The position numbers and the translations under genes are program-made. From Quercus robur (taxonomy: Eukaryota; Streptophyta; Magnoliopsida; Fagales; Fagaceae), in NCBI RefSeq assembly GCF_932294415.1, contig NC_065539.1:33854001-33918000 (forward strand): a stretch of DNA of 64,000 nt, written 5' to 3'. Positions 1-10,954 of this stretch are shown here, in pieces (within the stretch, counting starts at the first letter, position 1; the number at the start of each line of letters is the position of its first letter). The notes beneath the pieces were generated by a model. It was not told the origin of the DNA. It did not search any database and saw only the letters and a program-made list of their open reading frames with translations.

Positions 1-96
1 TTTTTGATGGAAAATGGTGAGAATTTGATCCTAAGTTCCTTAACAGCAAGAATCATAGATATGGTATCTGGGAAAGTTGGCTGGCTCTACTTTTAA
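1..96 (+). CDS. Possible C-terminal exon of an unidentified gene, cut by the window edge
   Basis: Frame 1 is open from the first base to a TAA at 94-96, giving 31 codons that end RIIDMVSGKVGWLYF. Composition looks protein-like and is richer in G and C than the AT-rich sequence that follows. I do not recognise the family. There is no start codon context or visible splice acceptor inside the window, so the reading rests only on the open frame and its amino-acid composition. It could be chance: 31 codons without a stop is not rare. Confidence 0.3.
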   Translation, partial: FLMENGENLILSSLTARIIDMVSGKVGWLYF

Positions 97-984
97 TTCT
101 TGATACTTGATCATACTAAGATTCATTTGATTGCAAATTTAATCTAATTAATAAGCCATTTGTTCGTCGGCAGGCTAAAAAAAGAGAAAAAATCCATCTG
201 CTATTGTAGATTAGGCTTAAAACTTCGATCGAAGAACTTTTGGTGTGATTGGTAGGAACATATTAATTTTCCTTTTTTTTTTTCTTGGAGTTGTATGAGG
301 CAGAAAAGCTGAAGCTGAATTAAATAGATAAACAAACAAACCTGGATTTTGCATAAATTTAAGAACATAAACCCTTTTGGCCTTTTTTCCTGGCTATTAT
401 AATTTTTTTCATAATAAAATAGGATAAGCTTTAAGTGAGTGAATTTAAGAGCAGACCGTAACAGGAATTCCAACAGACCAAAGTGCGCATATACTTCCCC
501 CCACCCCCCAAAAAATAAAAAAGTGCAGGCATCCAAGTCCTATTTGGTAATGTTATTTGAGCAATAGTTTTCGTTATTTAAATAATATATATATTTTCAT
601 AATACTTAAATAATGTTATTAGAAATCTCTTACCAAATGGGCCCCCAATAATTGCTGCTTGGCTTCTTTTTTTTTTTTTTTTTTTTCTTTTTTTTTTTTT
701 TTTATCTTTTCTTGTAAAAATGTTTTCATTATAGCATTTAAATCTTTAAATTCCTCTCCAAAAAAAAAAAAATCTTTATTTTTTATTTGTATTCTTGTTT
801 CTCAAACTCTCTCAAATTTAATAAAATATGTCACTTTTAATTTCAAAGTAATTTCCTTCGACCCATCCCAAGCACTAAGTACTTAGGAAGGTACCAAATT
901 GCCCTAATGATACTATAGTCTATCCATAAATATTTAATCACATGATTTACTAATTTATTTAAACAAATCATATGATAATTAAAT
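97..984. other. AT-rich intergenic stretch with poly-T runs
   Basis: No gene recognised. Contains poly-T/poly-A tracts at about 666-704 and 761-772 and a C-rich stretch near 496-510. Short open frames here encode homopolymeric Phe/Lys runs and are not credible genes. Confidence 0.6.
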
Positions 985-989
985 AATTC

Positions 990-1582
990 TGTACGGCACG
1001 GGGTCCCCAGGCCCACTTGAGCCTTGAACTTCAACCTTACAGTATAACCCATAAGCTTGAGCCTCATGCCACTATGCTTGACCCAAGGCCCATTGGACAT
1101 GTAATCTTGATCCGTACACATCATGATTAATAATCCGAGGCTTGCCTGGTCAACTACATCTTGGGTGGGAGCGTGATTGCTTGGGGATACTATATCTGAG
1201 CTGGTCGGTATTGCCCTGGGGAATATCGCTGCCGAAATCCCTCTTGAGGCGAGAACTAGTTCCAAAGCCACTACTACCACTCCCAACTAAACACCCACTT
1301 AGAAGCAATGGAATTGGACCCCCTTGCCCACTAATAACCTAGAGTAATCATAACCCCTCCACTCATCTTGAGCGGGGGGGTGGAAAGGGAGAGAGGAAAC
1401 AGAGAGCTGAAGATAAAAGGAAAGCAACACGAGATAAAGGAGAGAGGTATGTAAGATTAGGTCGAGTTGTTGGGTCTCCAAATCATGAACTACCAACAGT
1501 AGGAAATCCAAAGCCCACATTATAAATAGATTGTGAGCCCAAGTGGTGGATTGGCCTATAAGCCTCACTGTTGGCGCACACA
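990..1582 (+). mobile_element. Solo LTR of the element-1 Tat family
   Basis: A 593-bp sequence begins TGTACGGCACGGGG and ends GTTGGCGCACACA, so it has TG...CA ends. It is flanked by a perfect 5-bp duplication, AATTC, at 985-989 and 1583-1587. Read on the plus strand it matches the minus-strand LTR of the element at 7156-17829: both start TGTACGGCAC and share blocks such as GTAGGAAATCC and TTGTGAGCCCAAGTGG close to the 3' end. No internal retrotransposon sequence lies beside it. The simplest reading is an old insertion reduced to one LTR by recombination between its two LTRs. Sense is opposite to element 1. Confidence 0.88.
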
Positions 1583-1587
1583 AATTC

Positions 1588-4190
1588 ATATAACCAAACC
1601 TACATGTATACAATCATTTGCTCTGGATATTCACAGTAGAAAAATAAAGAATCACCATAATATATTCCTCCAATCTAAAAAATGTCTTTTCCAATTATAT
1701 ATTTTAATCTTGGGATAGGTAATATCTCTAAAATTTTGTAATGATTGATTCATCTAAAGATTGAAAATAATATTTTTATATAATTTAGTTTGTCAATTAA
1801 ATTATTTTATTTTATTTGCAAAACTTCTTTTAAGACCTTAGTTTTAAAAGTAAATACAAACATATATATTTTTTCACTTAAATTTCTTTGTTATTTTATT
1901 TACTACTAACAAATTTATCAATAAATTTCTTTTAAGATTTAATTAATTTTTATATTCCTTTTCTTTTTGGTTAAAGTTTTTCATATTTAGATTCAAAGTT
2001 TATAGTCATATTTATAATTCAAAAATTAATACAATTAAAAGAACTATCTACAATATAAAATTCTAATATGATTAAAAATAAATAAATTTTAAACACTAGA
2101 ATAATATAACATAATGTATTAGAGGCATTAATATGACTAATTATGTGTGTGTATATTTATTATTGAATATATTTTTATCAAAGAATGGTGTTATATTAAC
2201 ACCAAATTATGAGCCTTTTTGCATTAATGACCTTAGACAATTGCCTAAATGGCCTACATAAATTAAGTTGACTAAAAATTTATATTTCATATAAGAAAAA
2301 ATAAATAAATAACCAATAAATAGTCATTAATATATGAAGTTAAAAGATTAATCCAAATATAAGATATTTCAAATAATAATTTGAATACATAAAAGTAAAA
2401 TGAAAAAAAAAAATTAACATAGAAGTGTTAAAAATATGATATACTCAAAAAATTTTAAATATTTTTATCTATACCTTAATTTTTCAAAGATGTTGTATGA
2501 TATTTTTATTGAAAATTAATTCAAAAGTATCAATGTTTTTTTTATCTGAGATTTTATTTCTAATCAAAGGATTAACTGGTTGCATATGTCCTTAAAAAGG
2601 ATATAGCATTGTGTGTGTATATATATATTATTTATTTAACAAAACAACATATAAAATTCAGCACATTGGTTAGGAGATGTTGCTATAGTTTATCAAGTTA
2701 ATAATTTTTTTTCTTAACAACATTAGGAGATTTAAAAATTATTTTCAATAAAAACTTTTGAGTTTGGAATTATGAAATTTAAAGTTTGGAATATTAATAA
2801 AATCAATTAAAATCTATTAATTATAAATATTTTTTTTAAAAAACGAACTTAGGGTAGCTTGGGGCTTGCACATGGGCACAGCTCATTTCAACTGGTTTTA
2901 TAAACAATCTAATTAAGAAAAATAAGTCGAAAAGAGAGATTTCCTTTTTCCTTTATTTTGGGTAAAATTGTTATGAATTTTAGAGTTTTAATGAAGAATT
3001 TATCATTGTAACAATTAAAATACTTTTTTTTTTATATGCAAAATAGAAATTCTACTCTACCCTAATTTAAGTATATATGTGTGTAAAGCTCCCTTCTGGA
3101 GACTTGAATTTGAACCCTTACCCCCTACACCCCACAAACACTTATACTTATATTTAGAATTTAAACTTATGTTAGATCACTCTCTCATAATTTCTCTCTA
3201 ATTGAGGTTAATTTTTTTACCTAAGATAATAACCAAGGTTACCATAAATCATAGTTGAAATGTTATATTTAAACAAAAACAAAAGGAAAAAGGAAAGAAA
3301 AAGGAAATTGAAAATTGAAGATTTAAAGTCGTTTGAGAATAACTTATTTAGTTGAAATTGAAATTTTTTTGCTGAAAGTATTGTAAATAAAGTTAAAAGG
3401 TAGCTAAAATAAATTAATAGTACCAAAAAGTGGAATGAAACCCATAAATAGTACAAAAAATAAACTAAATAGTAAAAGAATTTGGCTTTTTAAGCCAATA
3501 CTTTCGCAATCTTAGAAGCCAATTATCAGTACTCATTGATTTAGTTGCCTATAGCTTTTCAAACCGGCCTTTAATAATCTAGGCTCCTTCAGCCAATCTT
3601 ACTCTAGTATTACTATTTGAGGATGGTGATGGTCATTTTTATAAAGTTAGGGGTTGTTGAAGCTACCATTTTTTTTAAAAGAAATTATATGTTTACAATA
3701 AATCTTAAGTGGCAAGTTGTTACTAGTTGTTATTATTAGGGCAAAAAAGTTATCTTAGTGTTAGTTTCAAATTTGAACTAATAACAACTAATCATCTGTG
3801 ATTTGTTGTAAAAATATTGTAAAAATATTGTAGACATAGCATTTTTTTTTTTTTTTCCTCTTAATGGAAGCTTTATTTATTTATTTATTTATTTTTGCTG
3901 AACTGGAAGCTTTAATTTAGTTCCGTCAAAATAGATTTTATAAAACGAAAGGGCCTGGGTAACATTGAAAATATCATATAAAAGTACATCTTTTTTTGGA
4001 AAGAGGGGAAGGATGATGCTAAACAAAACATTAATATAAAGGAATGGAGCTTTCTATCTGGATAAAGAAAAGGACCTTTCTCTCCTTTGGTAGGAAAAAA
4101 TGTGAACCTACGTCACTCTTTATAAAGTTAACTTAAGCAGATTTTAAAAATAAAATAAATAAATAAAAGGTTAACTTTAAGCAATACCGC
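1588..4190. other. AT-rich intergenic DNA
   Basis: No gene supported. Mostly A+T with TA and A/T homopolymer runs. Near 3080-3150 there is a short stretch (gagacttgaatttgaaccc, followed by a C-rich run) that resembles the RNA polymerase III B-box region of degraded plant SINEs, but no complete element can be drawn. A poly-T run lies at 3842-3856 with a TTTA microsatellite at about 3876-3893. Confidence 0.5.
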
Positions 4191-4767
4191 TAACCCGTGC
4201 AATGCACAGGATAAAATCTTATGAAATGATAATTTATATATATATTAGTTAAAAATGAATATTTATTATATGAAATAAAGATACACATATTTTCTTATCA
4301 AAAAAAAAAAAAAAAAGATACACATATTTTGGAAAAAAAAAAAAAAAAAAAAAAACCAAATTGTATGTGTGTGTGTGCATGTATGTATGTATATATATAA
4401 AGATGAAACAAATGTGCACTATTTATATTTCTATCATATTTAAAGTTTTATAAAATATGGAACAACAAAATAAAACAACAATATTGACAAAAAGAAATTT
4501 CTAAGTTTCACAGAGGCTTTTAGGGAAAAAACGCAAATAAAGTAATATAAAAAAATATTTTATAACACAAAGTATTCATCCAAAAAAACAAAGATGTACA
4601 TGAGAATAAAAAATCAAGATATTTTAGTGACATCCATTACCTCTTAGCTTCTTTTTAGCATTTACTCCATCTTTAAAAACTCTAGCGTCTTGTAAAAACA
4701 AAAGGATAGAAATGGTAGAGAGAGTAAACCGCATAGAAGGTTTTAGTGTAGTATTGTATATATAGTA

Positions 4768-5150
4768 GTAGGTTAGTTTGGTTTAAAACTCTGCATGTTG
4801 TTGAGTAGTAGTTGATTTAAAACTCTTCAATTTGCTAAGTAGTGGTCAATTTAAAACTCTCATTTTGACATAATAATTAATAAATTAATAAAAAAAATAA
4901 TGAGTAAAATTGTGGGACAACCAAAATAGTCAAACTTCTTTAATTTGGTTTAAAATTCTCCATGTTGTTGAGTAATAGTTAGTTTAAAACTTTCCATGAT
5001 ACTAAGTAGTAGTCAGTTTGAAACTCTATGTCGTTGAGTAATAGTTGATTTAAAACTCTTTATTGTGAAGAGTAGTAATCGATTTAATAAATAAATTAAT
5101 AAAAAAAAATGATGTTTAACATTGTGGGACTACCAAAATGTATGTTTTTT
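4768..5150. repeat. Degenerate tandem repeat, about 45-bp motif in a longer period
   Basis: The motif gttgagtagtagttgattta, followed by aaactct, recurs with changes at about 4800, 4845, 4970, 5010, 5035 and 5065. A larger unit of roughly 220 bp is visible because the block ending in aataaattaataaaaaa plus a phrase like 'ttgtgggacaaccaaaat' occurs at about 4875-4930 and again at about 5090-5140. No coding potential. Origin unknown. Confidence 0.55.
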
Positions 5151-6189
5151 GAAACCTAAAATAAATTAATGAAAGCTGTCAAGTGTTCTCTTCGTATGAA
5201 GATGTGTTCAATCAATTTATACTATTTGTTCTCAATTCTTCAATGTATCTCATGCTCTATTATTATCCTATTTTGTAAAAGAAGATTGGAGATACACTAC
5301 CTATTTGCCCTAACTTCAATAGGTTTATGATTACCCTTATTCCTATATCACGGCCAGATTGTAACCTCACATAGAGAAGACAAACATCGACATTATCTAA
5401 GTGTTTTATCTGTCATGGGATTTCAATGTTAGTCTAGGACTTGGGAATTCATCTGATATGAGATTATAAAATTGTATCGGGTACAAATATAAAATAATAA
5501 TAATAATAATAACAAAAAAAAAAAAATACTAGAAAAAAACCATTAAGCAAAAACAAAAGTATTAGAAAAACTTAGATGAAAAAAGGGACATACCAAGATT
5601 AGGGTTTGTTAGTTGTAGATTTAGATTTGTAAAAACACCACCTTTAGCACCATGATACTTGTCCTAGGCCTCCTGTCAAGTCTAATGGGCAATCAAGAAG
5701 CATTGATTTGGGAGTGTTGGTTGGAATGTAGGGACTATCATGGAGCAAGGAAGAGAAGGGAAGTCTTAAGTCTAGGGTTTGAGGAGGGACGATACTTAAA
5801 AACCAATTAATTATTAATTAATAAACTTAAAAGCAAACAAGTTTCCTTACACTTACCTCTTCAATATTTTTCTGTCTCCAAAGGTTAAAATTTGGCTCTT
5901 TCTTGTTGAGCACTACTTATCCAGGCAATGAGAATCAGATTTGTATGAGTTGAATTGTAGGGTTTGGCTGAGATGAGCAGAGAAAAGGAAGAGAGAGGAG
6001 CCAAAAAAAAAAAAACATTTGAGAGAGGGAAGGTTGTAGTGGGTTGCGTTAGAGAAAACCTAGAATGCTTGGCTTTTATCCGGTTTTGTTTTTGAGTGAA
6101 ATAGAGTTTTTAATTTTAATTTTTTAAATATTGTGTTGACGTGGAAAATTGTGAGAGTTTCAAAAGTTTCGGTTTTATATATATATAAG

Positions 6190-6582
6190 GTTGGGTTCAA
6201 GTTACACCTGGTGTAACTCTAAGCAATGTTACATCACTCAATATTTTTTAATTGGATGCGAATATTAACAAATCCACCATTAGATTATATTATCTTTGTA
6301 TATTCTTTATGCTTGCAAAATTTCAAGGTGATAAAAAATTAATATCCATGTCATCAATCAATTGTTAAAATTTAAATTTTTGAAGTTTAAAATAATGCAT
6401 AAAATATGAGTTTATGGATCAAATAATAAATAACATCTGATTGATACGAGAATTGGCATGCATGTTAAGAACATATAAAATATATAATTCAACGGTTGGA
6501 TTTTCAAAATATTAATTCAATAACAAGTTATTGGGTGATGTAACATTACTTAGAGTTTCGCTAAGTGTAACTTGAACCCAAC
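6190..6582. mobile_element. MITE-like foldback element with about 55-bp inverted ends
   Basis: The left end reads GTTGGGTTCAAGTTACAC and continues through tgtaactctaagcaatgtta. The reverse complement of the right end reads GTTGGGTTCAAGTTACAC and continues with closely matching sequence for about 55 bp. Both ends are embedded in TA dinucleotide runs, so a TA-type target duplication is possible but cannot be separated from the microsatellite. There is no open frame. The superfamily cannot be assigned from the ends alone. Confidence 0.7.
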
Positions 6583-6599
6583 TCATATATATATATATA

Positions 6600-7065
6600 T
6601 AGATTATACCATGTAATGACTTTTGTTTGATGAAAATTCCATCTTTGGAATACACATATTTTATGTTTTTTACATGAATGTCAAATTTAGTTAAAATTAG
6701 ATACTATTTACTATTCAATTCAAAAACTCATCATTTATGCATAGTTTTAAAATATAAAATTTTGAAATATAAATATTTGATAGAGCATAGTCATTGAACT
6801 TTGATCATCTTGCAGTTTTGCAAGTATAGAAGGTATAAGAAAAAAATATAATTAAAAGTGACTTTGCAAAGTATTTTTTTTTTTTGAGAAATAATTACAG
6901 TATGCTGCTAACCCCGCAATTCGAACCCTTTCCCCTAAACCCCCCAAGTACTTTATGCATGGAGAGGTGTCAATTCAAGTATTATATTTAATAAAAAATA
7001 TACTAAGTAATATAACATTATTTAAAGTTATATCAAGTGTAATTTAAAACCAATTTTATATATAT
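6600..7065. repeat. Decayed second copy of the 6190-6582 foldback, opposite orientation
   Basis: The right end (about 7010-7062: taacattatttaaag, then atatcaagtgtaatttaa) is a diverged version of the inverted end of the neighbouring element. Internal sequence around 6715-6770 resembles the reverse complement of 6380-6430 (shared core atgcataa with flanking similarity). A C-rich insertion at about 6870-6950 (ccccgcaattcgaaccc) looks like a SINE fragment. The left boundary is not resolved. Confidence 0.45.
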
Positions 7066-7155
7066 ATATATATATATAATCTTTCATACAGTTTAAACTA
7101 TAAAGTGAAAAAGGGAAAATTTATGTCAAATTTATAAATTTTTTAACACCGTCAC

Positions 7156-7774
7156 TGTAGGAGCCAAGTACAAGACTTCTGGGCCTTAGATCACTTGGGC
7201 TCACAATTTATTTGTAGTGGGCTTAAGGATTTCCTACAATGGGTCGTTCTCGGAAGAAAGACTCAAAGTAACACTCAGTTGATACTCTTTCCTTGACTGT
7301 TTTCTCTCAATTTTCTGAACCCTTTCTTCTCCCAACTTTCTTCTATTTATAGCCAAGGTTAGTGGGGAGATTATGATTATAGCCACCGTTAGTGCTACTG
7401 AAGGTCCAATATTATCTGATTAAAGTGGATGTTTAGGTGAAAGGGCGGTGCAACATTTATGATCTTGGAACTTGGCTCCATCTTGACCGATTATGTTCGG
7501 CAACTCAGTTCCCTGTGAATATCACCTTTTCCCGGGAACAGTTCATACATTTGACCGGGAACGTTTGACCGATCACTTCTTGGAATTCAATACTCTACGC
7601 TTGTTTGTACATTAAGGAAGCTCCAAGAAGGGCGCAGGATAACTGGACCTTTCTGCTGGGCCTGTGCCCAAGGTCGGTATGGGACTCGGCCCAGGGCCTG
7701 TGTGGGACTGGGCCCAGGGCCTGTATGGGACTGGGCCCAGGGCCTGTATGGGCCTAGGATCTCGATGCCGTACA
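7156..7774 (-). repeat. Element 1 LTR, left copy (3' LTR in element sense)
   Basis: This 619-bp LTR has TG...CA ends (TGTAGGAGCC ... GCCGTACA on the plus strand). A minus-strand TATA box, CTATAAATAG, lies at 7343-7352. Near 7678-7755 there is a GC-rich tandem motif of about 23 bp (gggactgggcccagggcctg) in three copies. The right LTR has two, which accounts for nearly all of the length difference. Confidence 0.93.
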
Positions 7775-7788
7775 ATAGCCCCCCCTTG
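7775..7788 (-). other. Element 1 polypurine tract
   Basis: On the minus strand the bases just before the 3' LTR read CAAGGGGGGGCTAT, a G-rich purine run at the position where plus-strand DNA synthesis of an LTR retrotransposon is primed. Element 2 has the equivalent CCTGGGGGGCAAT in the same place. Confidence 0.75.
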
Positions 7789-8068
7789 ATTCATACTCGG
7801 TCGCCGAGAAGAATCAAGGAGCTGTCTGGGCCTTTTGACCTCGGGAATCTTCTAGCCTGGGACTTATGAATGTTACTTCTTATTAATATTCATCTCAAAA
7901 GACGCGTCGTTTCGCGGCGCCAGGCGCAGTCGTCATTATTGCCTGACGGTTCGTGAACCGAAGCGGCGCACGAATCGGTTACGTTTGGCATTCGCTGGGT
8001 CGCTCGTAAATTGTGCCCATTTATTGCTGGATTAAACGTTTCTTCTTCCCCCATTTCTTTTTGGGCTT

Positions 8069-8076
8069 TATAAATA
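8069..8076 (+). promoter_or_regulatory. TATA box of the antisense gene in element 1
   Basis: TATAAATA occurs on the plus strand about 200 bp before the antisense ATG at 8271 and is followed by a pyrimidine-rich leader. It points away from gag-pol transcription, so the antisense gene seems to have its own promoter inside the element. The third Tat fragment has TATATAAA in the corresponding place (30816-30823). Confidence 0.55.
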
Positions 8077-8270
8077 GTCCCTCTCTGAACACCATTCCAT
8101 TTTTCCTTCGCCTCTGATCTTTAGTGCTTACCCTCTGCCGACCACATTTCTGTGCGTTTGCTTGCTCAGTGTTCTTTTCCTCCTTAGAACCCAAAGTAAG
8201 TTTTTCTTCCCCTTCCTGTTCCTTCAACTTTATTTCTTTGAGTTCACTTTTGTAGTTTTAGGCTTTATAG

Positions 8271-10582
8271 ATGGGTTACTCTTACCTTCTAGAATCCCCG
8301 GCTGCTTTGGCCACCTTTAGGAGTAAATTTAATATTCCCGATGAAGTGGATGTGGCTTACTGCCATGAGAGTGATATGGAACTCCACCGAGGGCAGGGTA
8401 CAACCTTCTTTCCTTTGATGTCCATTTTAGAAGGTGGGATCAGGTTCCCCGTAGATCCCCTCTTGATAAACACACTCACTTACTATGGGCTGTGCCCTGA
8501 CCAGCTTCCCCCCAATTTTTACCGGGTAGTTAGTTGTGTCAGTAAGTTGAACCACACCTTTAACTTACAGTTAGACCACCATGACATTAACCAAATGTAC
8601 AGCCTCTGTGGGAGCAAAGCCACCAATTATTACCTAAAGACAAGGGATGCTCGGGTACGGCTGATATCATGCCTACCTGATTCGAACAGGAACTCCGCCG
8701 GGGAGTTCGTCAGGGTGCGCGGCAATTGGTTTGCCGGGGAGATCCCTTGCCCCCTTACACGGCGTGAAGTGGGTTCGTACCATCCCCTTCATATAATTGC
8801 TTTCCTCCGCCTCTTCTTTTCTTCTTATTGGAGTAAAAAAATTTTATTGTTAGAGACTAATGCGCCACCTGTTCTTTTGCAGACGGCAAAGTATTTGTTC
8901 AGGACCTCAGAGCCGTCCACGCCAAGGATTTAAACTTCGTCCTCCGTTCCGAGATATACGTGCATTGGGACGGACAACTCCGGGCCTCGCACTTGATCCT
9001 CGGAGTGGAGCCGGTTTATTTTACTTGGCAGCCTTTCAAGCAGGCACTGATAGTTGACAGCCCCCTGCTATCATACATAGACGTCCGGTACGTAAACTTT
9101 TTGCCGCCGAAGCTTACAACCGGGGAAGCGAGGGAATTTGGTCGGCGGTTTACTTGCGCAGACGAGCTAGCCCCTTTGCGAGACGAATCCGCAGAAAAAG
9201 CATCCCAGCGTCTCAGGGAGATAGCCCACGAAGCCATACAGCAAGGAGACCAAGCGCAAGGGCAGCCCATTCCCGAGAATCCAGCCGCCGTGCCTCAACA
9301 ACAAGTGACAGAAGCGGCTGCCTTGCTAGCTGAAGCTATCCAACCTAGTGGAAGGATGGTATCAAGGAAGGTGATGTCAATAGAACGGTTCGTGCCAGGT
9401 GCCCGGCAACCTAATCAGCCCCCGCCTTCCCAGGGCCGGGGTCAAGCGCCTCAGCCCCCACCCTCCTCGCAGGCCGGACGTGCCCGAAAGAAACAAAAAG
9501 TTACTGATCAACCTTCCACGGGCCCGGGAGATGCCACTGTCCAGACTCCTCCCCGACCAACAGGTGGAATCGTTATCCACGAGCCACCAACCGAAGCTGG
9601 CACGGGGGGCGCGTCCTCCTCCCAAGTGGCTCCAGCGTGGAAGCCAAAGTTCCTTTTGGACGGCAAGCCATTGCCCTCAACTGCCTGTGTTCGGATGTGG
9701 GAGAAGGGCGAGGGCGGCCGTATTGTCCAAACTTTGGCCGAAGCTCTCCTACTTCCCGAGGACATGCATGCTTTTGAGGAGGGGTCCGAGGAGTCTGTGG
9801 GGCGCCGGTTAGAGTGGCACGCCATTGTGGTAATTCTTTTGTCTATCTACTCCTTCATATAGATTTCATTTTGCTTCTTTTCTAACCTTCGTGCTTGCTA
9901 GGCCGCTTAAATGGCTCACATTGTGGCTACTCGGGTACGGGAGCTTGCCGAGGAAAACGAGCGCGAGAAGGGGGCGCGGGAATCAGCAGTTAAAATGGCT
10001 AAGGAAAAGCTAAAAGTTGCTGAGTCTGCTGAGAAGAAGGCTGCTGCTGCGGAGAAGAACCGGGCATTGGCCGAAAAGAGGTATGCGGAGCTCCTGACCA
10101 AGCAGAATGAGACGGAAGTCAAATTAGCCGAAGCCATCAGCCTTAACACTTCCAACGTCGATGAGATAGCCGATCTCAGGGCAGGCTTGGCGACCGCGGA
10201 ACAAAAGTGGTATGACGTAGGTTTTGCTGATGCCGAAAATTCCGCAGAGCCGGTGGTGGCTCGGGCTCGAAATATGGGTTTCGAGGCCGGGTGGTTTGCC
10301 ATTCTCCAGGCAATGGGAGTTCCTGAAGATTCGCAGCTGAGAGACCCCGGCCAAATTCCATTTCCGAACCCTGTACTTGCCGTCCAGGACGCCCCGGCTG
10401 CTATTGACGAGGAGGAGACGGCCAGTATGAGGGAGCTGGTTGAGCAAATCGATTCTCACGCCGAGCGAGAGGAAATGGAGGCCACCAGCATCCCGACTGT
10501 GCAGGAGCTTCTCGGTGAGGACCCGCCTTTCCCTCTGACCGTCCAGCAGGAAGTGACACCGCCGACCCAACCTCCCAGCTGA
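8271..10582 (+). pseudogene. Antisense gene of element 1 (putative gypsy-type transposon protein), three exons, broken
   Basis: This gene lies on the strand opposite gag-pol. Likely exons are 8271-8772, 8883-9829 and 9902-10582. Intron 1 has a GTTCGT donor and TTTTGCAG acceptor; intron 2 has GTAATT and TTGCTAG. After both splices the frame is continuous into DGKVFVQDL and then into exon 3, apart from one TAA at 9908-9910 directly before ATG 9911. The N-terminal part is a globular domain resembling Pfam Transposase_28 (putative gypsy type transposon). The middle is a Pro/Gln/Gly-rich linker with a basic RARKKQK stretch. Exon 3 encodes an Ala/Glu/Lys-rich coiled coil (EKKAAAAEKNRALAEKRYAE) and an acidic tail. 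Its role in the element is unknown. The exact exon-1 donor is uncertain, because the unspliced frame stays open to 8933. Confidence 0.7.
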
Positions 10583-10609
10583 TTTTACTTTTATTTACTA
10601 GCTTATTTT

Positions 10610-10725
10610 TAATTTGTTGGTTTTATTTGCCTATGTCACCGGGATGTGGTGACTGAACAATTGCCTTATTTTGCTGGTTTTATTTGCCTACGTCACCGGG
10701 ATGTGGTGTCTGAACAATTGCCTTT
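10610..10725. repeat. Two-copy 59-bp direct repeat after the antisense gene
   Basis: The segment ggttttatttgcctatgtca, continuing through ccgggatgtggtg and ctgaacaattgcc, occurs twice in tandem with few changes just after the antisense stop codon. It probably belongs to that gene's 3' untranslated region. Confidence 0.7.
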
Positions 10726-10954
10726 ATTTGTTTAATTAGCAGCCCGTTTTCTTTTCCCGTTTCAATTTGTTGAATGAATTTATATCTATTTGTGTGTTTT
10801 GCTTGAATTATGCCAGTGCTATGGCCGCTTAATAGAATGGTACCCCCGAAAACCTGTTGTGCGGCGCTTTGGGTAATTTGAAAGCGCTAATGGACTTAGT
10901 ATTTGCAAAAGAGTTAGGTTTTCTTCAGGCTTTAGTATAACCGAGAATCGTGTT

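Noticed and set aside
843-1286. 147-codon minus-strand open frame
   Set aside because: It overlaps the solo LTR at 990-1582 and has no known domain; LTR sequence explains it.
4190-4212. Palindrome-like cccgtgcaatgcacagg as a transposon terminus
   Set aside because: A phrase seen at ends of some plant repeats, but no matching second end was located.
7587-7794. Two overlapping 60-codon frames rich in Gly, Pro and Gln
   Set aside because: Product of the GC-rich 23-bp repeat in the LTR of element 1.
9377-10570. Minus-strand frames of 82-148 codons across the antisense gene
   Set aside because: Shadows of the plus-strand exons in reverse frames, without motifs.
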